Origin: a virus | DNA length: 39,970 nucleotides | Strand: one strand, 5' to 3' | IMG/VR virus record: IMGVR_UViG_3300024518_003231 | Location: 1-39,970 of that record | Shown here: piece after piece, positions 30,593 through 39,519 of the stretch | Layout of the letters: each line of letters opens with the position of its first letter | Numbering within the stretch: position 1 is the stretch's first letter | Program-made: the position numbers and the translations under genes | Notes under the pieces: generated by a model | Database searches by the model: none | What the model was told of the DNA's origin: nothing | What the model saw: only the letters and a program-made list of their open reading frames with translations

Positions 30593-31017
30593 CGCATCAC
30601 CACCACAGCTGTCACGCCAGCGCTCACGCCGACGGCCAAGCCCATCACCCCCCAGAACCACGGCGAGCGATACCAGGCCTTCGCTCGAGCGACCAGGTGA
30701 GCCTGGGCTTCGACCCTCTGCATCAGAGCGCCTGACGTGCGCTGTGAGGCCTTGACGGCCAGAGCCAACCGAGCGCCGCGGGACTTTCGCTTCGCCAGTT
30801 CCTGGGCCTGCTGGCCGGCCAGCTTTGCGCATTTGCGCCCGACCAGGAGTTGCTTGACGGTACACCGCCTGATTTCGGCATGGATCCAGGTCCCAGGCTC
30901 GCCCTCGTGGTCCATCTTGACCTTGCGGACGACCAGGTGGGGGGCACACTTCGGCTCGGCATTCGCCGTTCCAGGTTCCAGAATGCAGAATGCCAGCAGG
31001 CTAAAGACCCAGCGCAT
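30589..31017 (-). CDS. Exported protein with C-terminal membrane helix (lysis region)
   Basis: The 142-residue product has a signal peptide ('MRWVFSLLAFCILEPGTANA', then EP), a Cys-containing basic middle domain and a C-terminal membrane helix ('WFWGVMGLAVGVSAGVTAVV'). A lipobox is not convincing. It overlaps the coiled-coil protein by 17 bases. It may be an outer or inner membrane partner in lysis; the exact role is unknown. Confidence 0.55.
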   Translation of the reverse strand: MRWVFSLLAFCILEPGTANAEPKCAPHLVVRKVKMDHEGEPGTWIHAEIRRCTVKQLLVGRKCAKLAGQQAQELAKRKSRGARLALAVKASQRTSGALMQRVEAQAHLVARAKAWYRSPWFWGVMGLAVGVSAGVTAVVVMR

Positions 31018-31324
31018 CGAACTCCGCCTCCACCTCGTCACGGGACATGCCGTCGACGCGGCGCACCATGTTGACCGTTTCTCGCTTGGTGCGAATGACC
31101 TGGGCCTCGAGGAACTGGGCCTCCTTGAGATCGGCATCGGCCTGCCCGAGCTCGTTCTCCAACTCGACCTCCCAGCGCTCCACCTCGATGCGCGCCTCGG
31201 CAACCTCCGCCCGTTTCTCAGCATCGAGAGCGACGCGGCGCTGCCACATCCAGAGGATCGACAAGCCGAAGACGCCGGCAATCACGGCCAGCACAGCCGC
31301 GGCCTGTTCGCGGAGCCAGCGCAT
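31001..31324 (-). CDS. Inner-spanin-like protein (Rz-type topology)
   Basis: The 107-residue product has one N-terminal membrane helix ('AAAVLAVIAGVFGLSILWMW') followed by a long coiled coil ('DAEKRAEVAEARIEVERWEV', 'ELENELGQADADLKEAQFLE'). This is the layout of inner spanins, which link to an outer-membrane lipoprotein. ATG overlaps the preceding stop (TGATG). No clear outer spanin is found, though the next gene overlaps it by 17 bases. Confidence 0.6.
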   Translation of the reverse strand: MRWLREQAAAVLAVIAGVFGLSILWMWQRRVALDAEKRAEVAEARIEVERWEVELENELGQADADLKEAQFLEAQVIRTKRETVNMVRRVDGMSRDEVEAEFDALGL

Positions 31325-31656
31325 CAGCGTTCGCCGAGCTCGGTGCGCTCCTTCATTCGGCGCTGGATCAGCGTGTACAGGTACACGCACAGGACTCCGC
31401 TGCAGGCGAAATACAGACACTTGGCAGCGACCGTTTCGACGCCAGCGCTGGCTGGCATGCCTGGGATGAGGCCGACTAGCGCACCGAGGCCAACGGGGAT
31501 AGCGGGCAGCCACTTGCGGCCCCACCACCAACCACGATGCGCGCGAGCTCGCTCGGCCGAGAAGACAGTGGCCTTCCCGAGCTTGGTCAGCAGGCCAGCG
31601 ATCAGGCCGAACGCGATGAACGGCCAGTGAAGGATGAGGAAATCGAGCAATGCCAT
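31324..31656 (-). CDS. Multi-pass membrane protein, holin candidate
   Basis: The 110-residue product has three hydrophobic segments ('FLILHWPFIAFGLIAGLL', 'LPAIPVGLGALVGLIPGMP', 'KCLYFACSGVLCVYLYTL') and a charged C-terminus ('IQRRMKERTELGER'), the size and topology of a class I holin. The ATG at 31656 follows GGAG; a TTG four codons earlier is less likely. It lies upstream of the amidase among other membrane genes. Confidence 0.6.
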   Translation of the reverse strand: MALLDFLILHWPFIAFGLIAGLLTKLGKATVFSAERARAHRGWWWGRKWLPAIPVGLGALVGLIPGMPASAGVETVAAKCLYFACSGVLCVYLYTLIQRRMKERTELGER

Positions 31657-31705
31657 CTGAGTCTCCAAGTGTTTGACGACGTGTCGCGCCTGCCTCGAGG
31701 TACGG

Positions 31706-32179
31706 CTAGCGAATCCTGCGGCCAGACATCCGGCGACGAAGGCGATCCCACTGTCGCTGCTGGCGCTGCAGCTGGTCTTGCTGACGGTCTACCTTGTTCA
31801 TGACCGACGCCCGATCGGCTGCAGCAGCTTTGCGCTCGGCCTTCATCTCGATCGAGAACCTGTCTAGCAGCGCCGTGTGCTGCTCGCGAGCCTGCTCGCG
31901 CGTCTGCAGGCTGTCCCGGTCCTTCGCACTGAGGTGCGTGTGCTGGTTCTCTATGTGCAGTGTGGTGCGGTGATAGAAGTAGATCCCAGCCCCACCAAAG
32001 CTCACGAGCACCGCGAGGATCGGCCCGATAAGGCGAGTGATCGCAGACCAATGCAGGGTGATCGGAACGGGTTTCATTTGAACTTCGCTGCTGACTGTCG
32101 TGGCAATCGGGGGGCCAAGCGGAGCCATGGAGGCTGTGCCGTGTGATCTGGTTTTCTTGGTGCCGTTGCCGGTGCTCAC
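31706..32179 (-). CDS. Membrane/coiled-coil protein in the lysis region
   Basis: The 157-residue product has one membrane helix around residues 48-70 ('LIGPILAVLVSFGGAGIYFY') followed by a long, Gln/Arg-rich coiled coil ('MNKVDRQQDQLQRQQRQWDR'). It starts with GTG in a TAGTG overlap with the tail fibre stop. It may be a spanin-like or tail-related membrane protein; not identified. Confidence 0.5.
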   Translation of the reverse strand: MSTGNGTKKTRSHGTASMAPLGPPIATTVSSEVQMKPVPITLHWSAITRLIGPILAVLVSFGGAGIYFYHRTTLHIENQHTHLSAKDRDSLQTREQAREQHTALLDRFSIEMKAERKAAAADRASVMNKVDRQQDQLQRQQRQWDRLRRRMSGRRIR

Positions 32180-33405
32180 TATGGAGCGATTCTGAGTGAT
32201 TTCCAGATCAAAGGCAATTGAACGGCTGCGTCGGAGTTGCCACCGCTGACGGTGTAGGTTCCGTCATGATGAACGATGTCCCACCCTTGAGTGACACTCT
32301 CGCCGAACGGAACCGTGATCATCTCGATGTCGTTACTGGCCGCATTGGTCTGGAGGGCCAGCGCAGACTGCCCACGGGCGCTGGGGAATGTCGTGTCGCC
32401 ACCGATGGCTGTAACGAGCCCAGCGGCGTCGACAGCCATGCGCCTCCAAAGAATGGAGGCCGTCGGAGGCATTGCACCGCTCGTGGTGCCCAGCGTCCAA
32501 ACCGTGCCATCGGTCGAATACCAGAAACCGTTGCCTCCCGCAGTTGACCCGACGGCCAGCCAGCGGCTCTGCGCCGCGCTGTATTTGACGGCGTGGATGA
32601 ACCCAGGGCCAGCAGGCGGTGCGATTGTGCTCCAGTTGGCACCGTTGTCGGTGGAGCGGATGACGCCGCCCGCTGCGGGGATCAGCCAGTCGCCATTGCC
32701 ATACTCTGGTCGGCCGATGAACGTGTCGTTACCGATCACCGGCGTCACCGCCAGCCCCCATGGCGTGGTCAGTGGATTGACCGTGATAGCAACTTCGATG
32801 TCTGCATCGCTGGCGCGCTTGACTGCGACGAACAGGCTATTGGCTGCGCCGAGGCGTTGATCGGTAACGGTGCCACTCCACCCAAGGCCACGTGTCGTTA
32901 CCGCTGTTGCAAACGCATCACCGCTAGCTCGCGAGTTGCTGTCGTCGCAGAGGCCGCAGAACTGGCTGACGTCGAATGCCACATCTATCACCTGGCGAAA
33001 TGCGCCGGTCGATAGAGCACCGGATGCTGGATATGCCCAGCCGAAGCCGCCATCAGGATCCGAGACGAGGAACATCTGGAGGCCGCTGGCCTGCGCTGTC
33101 AGGCCCGACACCATTTGGGCACGAGTTGCCCCATCGGACTCGATGCTGTTCTGCGTGAAATAGGCACCGGTGAAAGCGTCAGCCATGAGCAGACGCTGGA
33201 AGTTGCGGCGCTCGATGTCGGCATAGACACCAAAGGCCGAGATGTACTGGCCGACGGCGTTCTTCCACCAGTTCCACCAGTGCGCCGGAGGCTGCTCGTC
33301 GTCGTTCCAGCCGAGCGCCTGCTTGACGGCTCCGGGATCGATGACCTGGCCAGCGGTGCCATCGTCGGCCCACGTGGGGAATCTGACTGTTGGTTTGCTG
33401 CCCAT
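32179..33405 (-). CDS. Tail fibre/tip protein with BNR-like repeats
   Basis: The 408-residue protein starts 'MGSKPTVRFPTWADDGTAGQ', a typical phage tail-tip N-terminus. The C-terminal part has BNR/sialidase-type blades ('GGVIRSTDNGANWSTIAPP', 'GFWYSTDGTVWTLGTTSG'), suggesting a beta-propeller that binds host glycans. It ends the tail block next to the lysis genes. GGAGG precedes the ATG. Confidence 0.7.
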   Translation of the reverse strand: MGSKPTVRFPTWADDGTAGQVIDPGAVKQALGWNDDEQPPAHWWNWWKNAVGQYISAFGVYADIERRNFQRLLMADAFTGAYFTQNSIESDGATRAQMVSGLTAQASGLQMFLVSDPDGGFGWAYPASGALSTGAFRQVIDVAFDVSQFCGLCDDSNSRASGDAFATAVTTRGLGWSGTVTDQRLGAANSLFVAVKRASDADIEVAITVNPLTTPWGLAVTPVIGNDTFIGRPEYGNGDWLIPAAGGVIRSTDNGANWSTIAPPAGPGFIHAVKYSAAQSRWLAVGSTAGGNGFWYSTDGTVWTLGTTSGAMPPTASILWRRMAVDAAGLVTAIGGDTTFPSARGQSALALQTNAASNDIEMITVPFGESVTQGWDIVHHDGTYTVSGGNSDAAVQLPLIWKSLRIAP

Positions 33406-33407
33406 GG

Positions 33408-34178
33408 TTATCCTCCAGTAGGTCCGAACACTGCGGTCATGTGGCCGCCCGTCGTCTGGCCGTCGTTGGCGAAGCCCTTTCGGTTGCTTATCACGACTGC
33501 GTCACCGGGAGGGGCAAACGTGAACGTGTCGGCATCGGCTGTGGGGTTGTATTGGAAGGAGAAGTGGATCCCGGCAATGCGAGCATCGTCGAGGATCCGA
33601 AACATCTTCTCCCCTGGCCACGTCGCGCCCATGCCTGGCCCCGAGACGATCATCTGCAGCGTCATCGGCTGCAGCTCGTTGAACGCCACGAAGTGGGTGC
33701 CAACTTCAACCGCCTCACGAATGCACGTGAGGAGCTCGGGTGGAGTGCCGTGCGAGTTGTTGGCGATGATGCGCGCGCAGACGAACGTACGGTAGAGGGC
33801 GTCGGCCAGGCCGTCTCGCGACTCACCGACCAGCTCGCCGATATCCGTCAGCCACTGATCGGTCGCGGCGTTCTTGTCGCGCGTTCGCAGCATCAAGCAC
33901 AGATGGTCCTCGAGCTCCTGGACCTGAGCTAGGTAGGTAGCCAGCAGGGCCTTCAGCAGGACCGAGTCTTCGAACTGCTCGAGCAGCCGATCCTCGCCCT
34001 CGCCGGCGACGTCGTAGATGCAGCCGAGGGGGTAGTAGTCGCCGGTCTCCGTGGAACTCACCGAGATCAGCGGCGGGGTTGGCGTCGTGAGGTCATCCTC
34101 GTCAACCGCGCCCTGCGCCGTCGGATCGGGAGTGCCCCAGTATCCGGTTCCCCAGTAGAATGTGCCAAAGCTGGGCAC
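33408..34178 (-). CDS. Baseplate protein, DUF2612-like
   Basis: The 256-residue protein begins at GTG after AGGAG ('MPSFGTFYWGTGYWGTPDPT'). Sequence 'LLEQFEDSVLLKALLATYLA', 'QVQELEDHLCLML' and 'WLTDIGELVGESRDGLADAL' fits the DUF2612 family of baseplate wedge-type proteins; in this module type it connects fibres to the wedge. It lies between the fibre paralogs and the BNR fibre. Confidence 0.7.
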   Translation of the reverse strand: MPSFGTFYWGTGYWGTPDPTAQGAVDEDDLTTPTPPLISVSSTETGDYYPLGCIYDVAGEGEDRLLEQFEDSVLLKALLATYLAQVQELEDHLCLMLRTRDKNAATDQWLTDIGELVGESRDGLADALYRTFVCARIIANNSHGTPPELLTCIREAVEVGTHFVAFNELQPMTLQMIVSGPGMGATWPGEKMFRILDDARIAGIHFSFQYNPTADADTFTFAPPGDAVVISNRKGFANDGQTTGGHMTAVFGPTGG

Positions 34179-34186
34179 CTAGACTC

Positions 34187-35005
34187 CTAAAAAGGCATTT
34201 CGTGAGAGGTAGACAGGAGGTACTTATCACGCCAGCCACCACACATCACGCTGACGTCGACTGGACCCACTCTGGTGGTCCAGTAGTGCTGAAGCAGTGC
34301 ATCTCGAAGTGGTACCCATCGGCTCGCGTTGGCCTGTCTATTGCCAGCGATGCTCGTGATCAGCGACCCACCCAAAGAAGCAAGCGCGGCTGTCGGCGTG
34401 TACGGCGGAGGCGCTCCGCCATCGATCCATAGCACGTGATTTCCACCCGGATCGCCGTCAAGAAAAGCGTGGAGATGGACCGCGCTAGCGATGGCTAGCG
34501 GAGTGCTCCACGTGAGTGCTGCGCCTGCCAGGCTGACCCAAGCGCCAATGCCCGGGGAAGCTGCGGTGATCGCGTAGACGTAGCTCTGAGTGTCTTCGTG
34601 CTCTCGATTCTCGAAAGTGGCCGGCCCTAATTGAACGAACTCGCGAAGCGCAGCGCTGCCTTTGTTGAACGCGGCGCCGAGATACCGCCAGATCGCATAG
34701 CCTATCGGGCCTGCGCTGGGATCCTGCAGCGAACCTACGCAGTCAAACTCGCCAGCGACAGCGCCAGGGACGGCATAGAAATAATACCAAGCGTTGGCAG
34801 ACTCGACGCCGTTGTCGCGACCTCCCAGTCCAGGTCCCGTTGCCAGGTCAACAGTCACACTTGTAGCGATTCGCCGGAAGCCATCAGAGAGGACGACGGA
34901 CATCTCCGCGCCGGTCCCCGGTGGCGGAATCACGTCGATCAGGTCGGCGACGTTCCACGCGAGGTGCGGGACGTTGAGCTTGGGCAGTTGGTCTAGCTGA
35001 AACAT
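34187..35005 (-). CDS. Tail fibre-type protein, paralog B
   Basis: The 272-residue product starts at 'MFQLDQLPKLNVPHLAWNVA' (ATG in TGATG overlap with the upstream gene). It shares with its neighbour 'VTVDL..G.GLGG', 'A.WYY.YAVP', 'GP.GYA.WRY.GA', 'F.Q.GP..F', 'GGN...WIDGG' and a C-terminal 'WRDKYL'. The two are tandem duplicates. It may bind a receptor or form a fibre tip. Confidence 0.7.
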   Translation of the reverse strand: MFQLDQLPKLNVPHLAWNVADLIDVIPPPGTGAEMSVVLSDGFRRIATSVTVDLATGPGLGGRDNGVESANAWYYFYAVPGAVAGEFDCVGSLQDPSAGPIGYAIWRYLGAAFNKGSAALREFVQLGPATFENREHEDTQSYVYAITAASPGIGAWVSLAGAALTWSTPLAIASAVHLHAFLDGDPGGNHVLWIDGGAPPPYTPTAALASLGGSLITSIAGNRQANASRWVPLRDALLQHYWTTRVGPVDVSVMCGGWRDKYLLSTSHEMPF

Positions 35006-35832
35006 CAGATCCCTGCTGTCGCGAGATACTTGTCGCGCCAAGCTCTACCAAGAATCGAAACGTCACTGTTTGCTGTGTGGATATCCCACCAGTGAGAGAT
35101 CGTCCCTGCAGGAACGGGAACCCACCGGCTCGCGTTGTTTGACTGCAGTGCCGGTGCGGTGACAGTCAGAAACGACCCGCCGAATGTCCCCAGAGCGCCC
35201 GTGGGGTTGTACACGGGGGGGTTCCCGCCATCGACCCACAGCTGGTTGCTTCCAAGGCCAACGTTGTCTAGGTAGCCCTCCACATAGACCGCATTGGCCA
35301 CCGAGTGGGGGATCACGACCTGAAGCGCAACGGAGTCGTTGATCCAAGCTCCGACGCCTGGGCCTGCCAATGGTGCAGCTGCATAAATGACAATTTCAGC
35401 GTCCATCGGGTCTGCCGAGAAGAAAGCGTCTGGCCCAATCTGATCGAAGATGCGGATGTTGCCTGCGGCGTCGTTTCTGATTGCGCCCATGTAGCGCCAA
35501 GACGCGTAACCCACTGGACCGAACGCTGGCGTGCTGATCGATGCGACTACATCGAAAGTGTTTCCACCGGGCACTGGAACGGCATAAATGTAATACCAGG
35601 TTGCTGGGATCTCGGCGCCAACGTCTAGCCCGCCAAGCCCAACGCCTGCGGACAGATCGACCGTTACAGGCGTTGCAGCAGTGCGACTAAATAACTCCGG
35701 GATCCCACCATTGCAGACCAGACTCAGCGTCGAACTGGCGCCAAAGCGTGCCGCTAGCCAGGCAGTGGTCGGCGAGAAATAGGCAAGGATCGGACTGTTC
35801 AGATCTCCGAACTGGTCGCGCTTGAACGTCAT
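35005..35832 (-). CDS. Tail fibre-type protein, paralog A
   Basis: The 275-residue protein is clearly homologous to the downstream gene ('VTVDLSAGVGLGGLDVGAEI', 'TWYYIYAVPVPGGNTFDVVA', 'GPVGYASWRYMGAIR', 'NQLWVDGGNPPVYNPTGALG', ending 'AWRDKYLATAGI'). Only the N-termini differ clearly. GGAG precedes the ATG. It was probably produced by a tandem duplication and later divergence. Confidence 0.7.
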   Translation of the reverse strand: MTFKRDQFGDLNSPILAYFSPTTAWLAARFGASSTLSLVCNGGIPELFSRTAATPVTVDLSAGVGLGGLDVGAEIPATWYYIYAVPVPGGNTFDVVASISTPAFGPVGYASWRYMGAIRNDAAGNIRIFDQIGPDAFFSADPMDAEIVIYAAAPLAGPGVGAWINDSVALQVVIPHSVANAVYVEGYLDNVGLGSNQLWVDGGNPPVYNPTGALGTFGGSFLTVTAPALQSNNASRWVPVPAGTISHWWDIHTANSDVSILGRAWRDKYLATAGI

Positions 35833-35834
35833 GG

Positions 35835-36320
35835 CTAAACTCCAAACACGACGACGAAGTCCTCGCCGCCAGCCTGAGCAACCACGTTGATTTTAGTCAC
35901 TCCGCCGGATTGCGAGTACTCGCCACCGAGGGTCGGCGCAGCGTTGTAGACACTGCGCTTCCCCTCGCGGAACACACCAAGGATGTTTCTCCCCGACAGC
36001 GTGTTGGCGTTTACAGCCGGCGTCGTGGACAGCGTAAATTCCTTCGCGCCAGGTCCTGCAGACGCCGTGAAAGCTTCTTCATAAGCAACAAATCCGCCAC
36101 CGGGGGCAGCCTCAAGGAGCGCCAAACGCTCACGCACCGAACCGACTGCCGGAGCAGCAGTCTTGCCCACCTCGGTCTGCACGGCGATCAGGCCATCGCG
36201 CATCTTGTTGAGGTCGGCAGCAACGGCGAGCTCGCCGACTGGCGGGAACCCATCGCGGAGAGCTGTCCAGTTGACTGTGTTGTCGAGAGCAGCCGGATAT
36301 AGAGTATTTCCCCAGGCCAT
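35835..36320 (-). CDS. Baseplate/fibre-connecting protein, unknown family
   Basis: The 161-residue product starts 'MAWGNTLYPAALDNTVNWTA', a pattern used by fibre-adjacent phage proteins, and has a helical segment ('ADLNKMRDGLIAVQTEVGKT') before a beta C-terminus ('GEYSQSGGVTKINVVAQAGG'). It lies between the J-type baseplate gene and the fibre paralogs. The longer in-frame extension upstream is a shadow of the J gene. Confidence 0.65.
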   Translation of the reverse strand: MAWGNTLYPAALDNTVNWTALRDGFPPVGELAVAADLNKMRDGLIAVQTEVGKTAAPAVGSVRERLALLEAAPGGGFVAYEEAFTASAGPGAKEFTLSTTPAVNANTLSGRNILGVFREGKRSVYNAAPTLGGEYSQSGGVTKINVVAQAGGEDFVVVFGV

Positions 36321-36322
36321 TG

Positions 36323-37507
36323 CTACACCTTCGCGATGACGATGCGCCCAGTGTCGAGGTCGGCGACCTCCCTGGGCGTCATGACAAGGTTGGTCTCGAG
36401 CACGCCGAGGGCTGTCCGGCCTGCCTTCTTCGAGACGATATCGGTCACGCCGCTGATGCCGAAGATCACCGGGCAGAGGCGCTCGATCACGACATCGTCC
36501 CCCGAGCGGTAGTTGGCATCGCCGAAGTCGGCCAGCGCTGTCTTCAGCTGATCGTCGCCGTCGATCGGGTAGAGCGAGACGTCGATCTGGATGATCAGGT
36601 CGAGGTAGACGTCGACAACGGCTGGCCGGGAGAAGAGGACCGTGTGGTTTGCGCCCTCGTCGTCTGTGGCCACGCCGCTCGAGGTCCCGTAGGTGCCAAC
36701 CCCGCCTCCGTGATTGTCCCAAATGACCTGCGCGATATCGTTGTCGGCGACCGTCGGCACCGTGCCATCGAAGATGATGCACTCGATGGTGTAGGGCGGC
36801 TGGCCGTTGACCGTGACGCCAGTGGGGTTCTCGACGATGCGGGCCGTGATAACGCCGGTGATGGCCTGGAGTGCAGGCTTCAACCCGGGGATCGTCGCCT
36901 TGCCCGCTGCGCCGACTTCCGCCCGCCGGCGAACCCTGAATGCCTCGTCGCTCTCGGCGAGCTCGCCCTCTGTGGCGTCCTCCGCATTGGTCACAGCCGT
37001 CCAGCCAGCGACAGGCGTTACGATGACCGTCAGCGTGCCAGCGTTCGCGACGACACGGCCATACTCCTCGGCCAGGCACGTCACGTCCATGTCGGCAGCG
37101 CCAGGCCCAGGATTGAACACAGCGGCCTGTGTCTCGAAGCGAGCGTCGGTGTTATCGACGACGGCGACGACAGATCCGGCGGGGACCGTAACGCCGGAGT
37201 TCAGCGACAGGGTAGCCAAAACAGAGGACTTCGTTGCGCCGTTGCGAGAGATGCCGGCGATCGCAGAAACCAGGTCCTGTGGCCAACCGCTAGCGGTCTC
37301 CGTCGAGCCAGCGGCATAGATCGCCTGGCCGAGCTCCCACAGGTCCCGCATGGCGTTGCCATAGATGCCGTTCAGCTGGCCCAGGACCGATGCGCTCGCG
37401 GTGTTGACGGTCGGGGAGATGGCAGCGCGCTGCGCAGCCTTCAGTTCGTCGAGGATGTCCTCGAGGGACTTCGCGAGGAACCCATCGCTGGTAACGCCGT
37501 GTGCCAT
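36323..37507 (-). CDS. Baseplate J-like wedge protein
   Basis: The 394-residue protein belongs to the baseplate J family: an N-terminal 'SLEDILDELKAAQRAAISPT', 'SVLGQLNGIYGNAMRDLWEL', then a beta core with 'AEVGAAGKATIPGLKPALQA' and 'ITGVITARIVENPTGVTVNG'. It forms the wedge of the baseplate. It follows the gp25-like gene by one base. The C-terminus reads 'LVMTPREVADLDTGRIVIAK'. Confidence 0.9.
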   Translation of the reverse strand: MAHGVTSDGFLAKSLEDILDELKAAQRAAISPTVNTASASVLGQLNGIYGNAMRDLWELGQAIYAAGSTETASGWPQDLVSAIAGISRNGATKSSVLATLSLNSGVTVPAGSVVAVVDNTDARFETQAAVFNPGPGAADMDVTCLAEEYGRVVANAGTLTVIVTPVAGWTAVTNAEDATEGELAESDEAFRVRRRAEVGAAGKATIPGLKPALQAITGVITARIVENPTGVTVNGQPPYTIECIIFDGTVPTVADNDIAQVIWDNHGGGVGTYGTSSGVATDDEGANHTVLFSRPAVVDVYLDLIIQIDVSLYPIDGDDQLKTALADFGDANYRSGDDVVIERLCPVIFGISGVTDIVSKKAGRTALGVLETNLVMTPREVADLDTGRIVIAKV

Positions 37508-37508
37508 T

Positions 37509-37904
37509 TTACACCTTGATCAGGAAGGGTCCGAAGTCCGCAGACGATAACACGCCCTCGGTGGTGACTGCTTCGAATGTGATAACAGCGCTCCGAGTCG
37601 CTGCAGTGAGGACAAATTCCATGAAATTGAGGGAGGTCACGCCAGGGGTGCCGAGGATAGCCTGGCGAAAGATACTCTGCACGGCCTGCTCGCTCCGGAT
37701 CTTGGTGAAGACCTCCCGCATGAACGGGATCCCCTCGCGCCTATCGAGAAACCACTCGTTGAGGAAGAACTGGAGTCGAACCCGAGCGTGCTGGGCGATC
37801 GCATCGATACCCTCGACCCACGACAGATCCCCAGTCGAGTCCAGGTGCAGGTCGTGCACGACCGGGTTGTCTCCGTCGATGACTGTGGCGAGCTTGAGGT
37901 CCAT
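37509..37904 (-). CDS. gp25-like (GPW/DUF2634-type) baseplate wedge protein
   Basis: The 131-residue product starts at 'MDLKLATVIDGDNPVVHDLH' (TGATG overlap), with 'GIDAIAQHARVRLQFFLNEW' and 'FLDRREGIPFMREVFTK', the signature of gp25-like proteins ('RL....GEWFLD...G.P'). It bonds the sheath to the wedge, upstream of the J-like gene as expected. Confidence 0.85.
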   Translation of the reverse strand: MDLKLATVIDGDNPVVHDLHLDSTGDLSWVEGIDAIAQHARVRLQFFLNEWFLDRREGIPFMREVFTKIRSEQAVQSIFRQAILGTPGVTSLNFMEFVLTAATRSAVITFEAVTTEGVLSSADFGPFLIKV

Positions 37905-38662
37905 CACTCCCCCTTGATCTTCTGGCTGAGCCAGGTCAACGCCTTTCCGAGAAACGTTGGTATCCCAAGCGCGAGCGCTGCACCGGGAGCTGCCACCAGG
38001 CCTGCGGCCGTAGCGGCTGCAGTAGCGGGACCAGCAGCTGGCGGAAGGGCCGCAGCAACGGCAGCCCACGCTGTTGCATCAGCCGCGGCCTTCGGCGTCA
38101 TGGCTGCAAAATACGCAAGCATGAGACCCATCAAAGTGCTTTCTTCAGCGTTGTAGGTGTCGCCGAACAGCATGGGATGTGCCGCCGATGAGCTTCCCAA
38201 CTTCAGCTGCGGCGCACCAATCACCATCGCAGAGGCGTCGGTGTCGCCTCCCACGTTGCCGCTATGGCGAAGGCCTGGGTAGAAGCTGGCTCCGCTGAGT
38301 TCGTGCATTCCGAGATCGCCAGGGTCTCCACCTTCGCCGGTCTCCTGCCACTGGCCGATGTTGCGCTCGGCGAAGTCGATCCATCCGGTGTCACCCTCCT
38401 CGATCGGCCAGGTGATCACGAAGCTCCCTGTCCCTGGGAACTTGACAGGGACGTTGAAGATCTGCGGCATGGCCTCGACGACCTTCTCGTCGTTGTCATC
38501 GTCGAGGATTCGAGCGAGCTGGGGAAGCACGTCGACGGTCTTGGCGTCTGCGTCGTACGAGGTCACTACAGCGGGCTGGCCAGTGTGCACATCGAGCAGG
38601 CGGTGCTCGACCGCAGCACCGATGATCTCCTCGAGCGTTGGTGTGGTTGGCTCCTTGCCCAC
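37904..38662 (-). CDS. Baseplate spike protein, Gp138/Mu gp45-like
   Basis: The 252-residue product (GTG start in a TAGTG overlap with the hub, GGGAG site) has 'GQPAVVTSYDADAKTVDVLP', 'FNVPVKFPGTGSFVITWPIE' and 'EGDTGWIDFAERNIGQW', typical of OB-fold Gp138 spike proteins. It is the central spike that pierces the host membrane. The Ala/Gly/Pro-rich hydrophobic C-terminal region ('AAALPPAAGPATAAATAAGL') is unusual for a spike. An ATG 11 codons upstream lacks a proper ribosome site. Confidence 0.8.
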   Translation of the reverse strand: MGKEPTTPTLEEIIGAAVEHRLLDVHTGQPAVVTSYDADAKTVDVLPQLARILDDDNDEKVVEAMPQIFNVPVKFPGTGSFVITWPIEEGDTGWIDFAERNIGQWQETGEGGDPGDLGMHELSGASFYPGLRHSGNVGGDTDASAMVIGAPQLKLGSSSAAHPMLFGDTYNAEESTLMGLMLAYFAAMTPKAAADATAWAAVAAALPPAAGPATAAATAAGLVAAPGAALALGIPTFLGKALTWLSQKIKGE

Positions 38663-39519
38663 TAGATCTCCCTGGCCTCCATGTTGATCGCCCATTCCTG
38701 GCCGGCTGTGTCGCCGACGTACTGTGCGGTCTCCACCCGATAGAAACCCTCCACCTCGCGGGTGTCAAACAGCACGCGAGCCCCTGGGTAGATGTCGGGG
38801 ATCAGCAGCGAACTCGCCTTGACGATACCTGCGCTGCTGCGGGTCGGTGACTTGAGCAGCCCAGTATCCGCGGAGAGCTTGACCGCTGTTTCGTTCAGCG
38901 GTCGTCCGCGACGCAAGAACTGGGCTTTCCCATCCTGCACGCTGAACTCGAAGCCGCTCGACTTTGCGAGGCGGGCCATCAGGTCGGCGCTGCGGCCCGA
39001 GAGTGTTACTCCGCCAGCGAACTTAGTGGAGACCCCCTCGAGCCCTGCGCTGGCAAGCAGGGTGGCCACGTTGCCCTTCCCGACGCCGATCGAATCGATC
39101 AGGGCAGACGCCACGGTTGCCACGGACGTTCCTTTGCCGAAGGCCTTGTTGGTGCGCGACTTGCGGTGCGCTTTCCCGCCATCGCTCGTGCTGATCATGG
39201 TGATGATGTCGGGGCCATCGCGAACGATGCGCGCCTCCTGCATATCACCGAGGAAGATCATCGTGGTCTCGTCCTCGTACCCTGCCTCGAGCTTCACGAC
39301 CGGGTTCTTGCGCTCGGTGATCGCCGCTCGGTTGCTCTCGTTGAGGTTCCAGATCGCGATCTCCGCCGAGTTGGGCTTCGAGGTAAGCGTCTTTGAGGCC
39401 TTGAACGACAGGTCCAGCCCGGTGAGTCCTGACGGTGAGACCTTGGACTCGATGCGGAGGCCCTGGCCTTCGCCGGTCTCGATGATCACGATCGCCTTGC
39501 GTCGGAAAAGGGTCGGCAC
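38662..39519 (-). CDS. Baseplate hub protein, gp27/gpD-like
   Basis: The 285-residue protein starts at GTG in a TAGTG overlap with the plug gene. It contains 'SAEIAIWNLNESNRAAITER', 'PVVKLEAGYEDETTMIFLGD' and 'MARLAKSSGFEFSVQDGKAQ', the patterns of baseplate hub proteins that form the trimer connecting tube and spike. It lies between the plug and spike genes. Confidence 0.75.
   Translation of the reverse strand: MPTLFRRKAIVIIETGEGQGLRIESKVSPSGLTGLDLSFKASKTLTSKPNSAEIAIWNLNESNRAAITERKNPVVKLEAGYEDETTMIFLGDMQEARIVRDGPDIITMISTSDGGKAHRKSRTNKAFGKGTSVATVASALIDSIGVGKGNVATLLASAGLEGVSTKFAGGVTLSGRSADLMARLAKSSGFEFSVQDGKAQFLRRGRPLNETAVKLSADTGLLKSPTRSSAGIVKASSLLIPDIYPGARVLFDTREVEGFYRVETAQYVGDTAGQEWAINMEAREI

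Noticed and set aside
35835-37079. Long minus-strand frame covering most of the baseplate J gene
   Set aside because: Its upstream two-thirds is a shadow of the J-like gene in another frame; only the last 161 codons after the ATG at 36320 look real.
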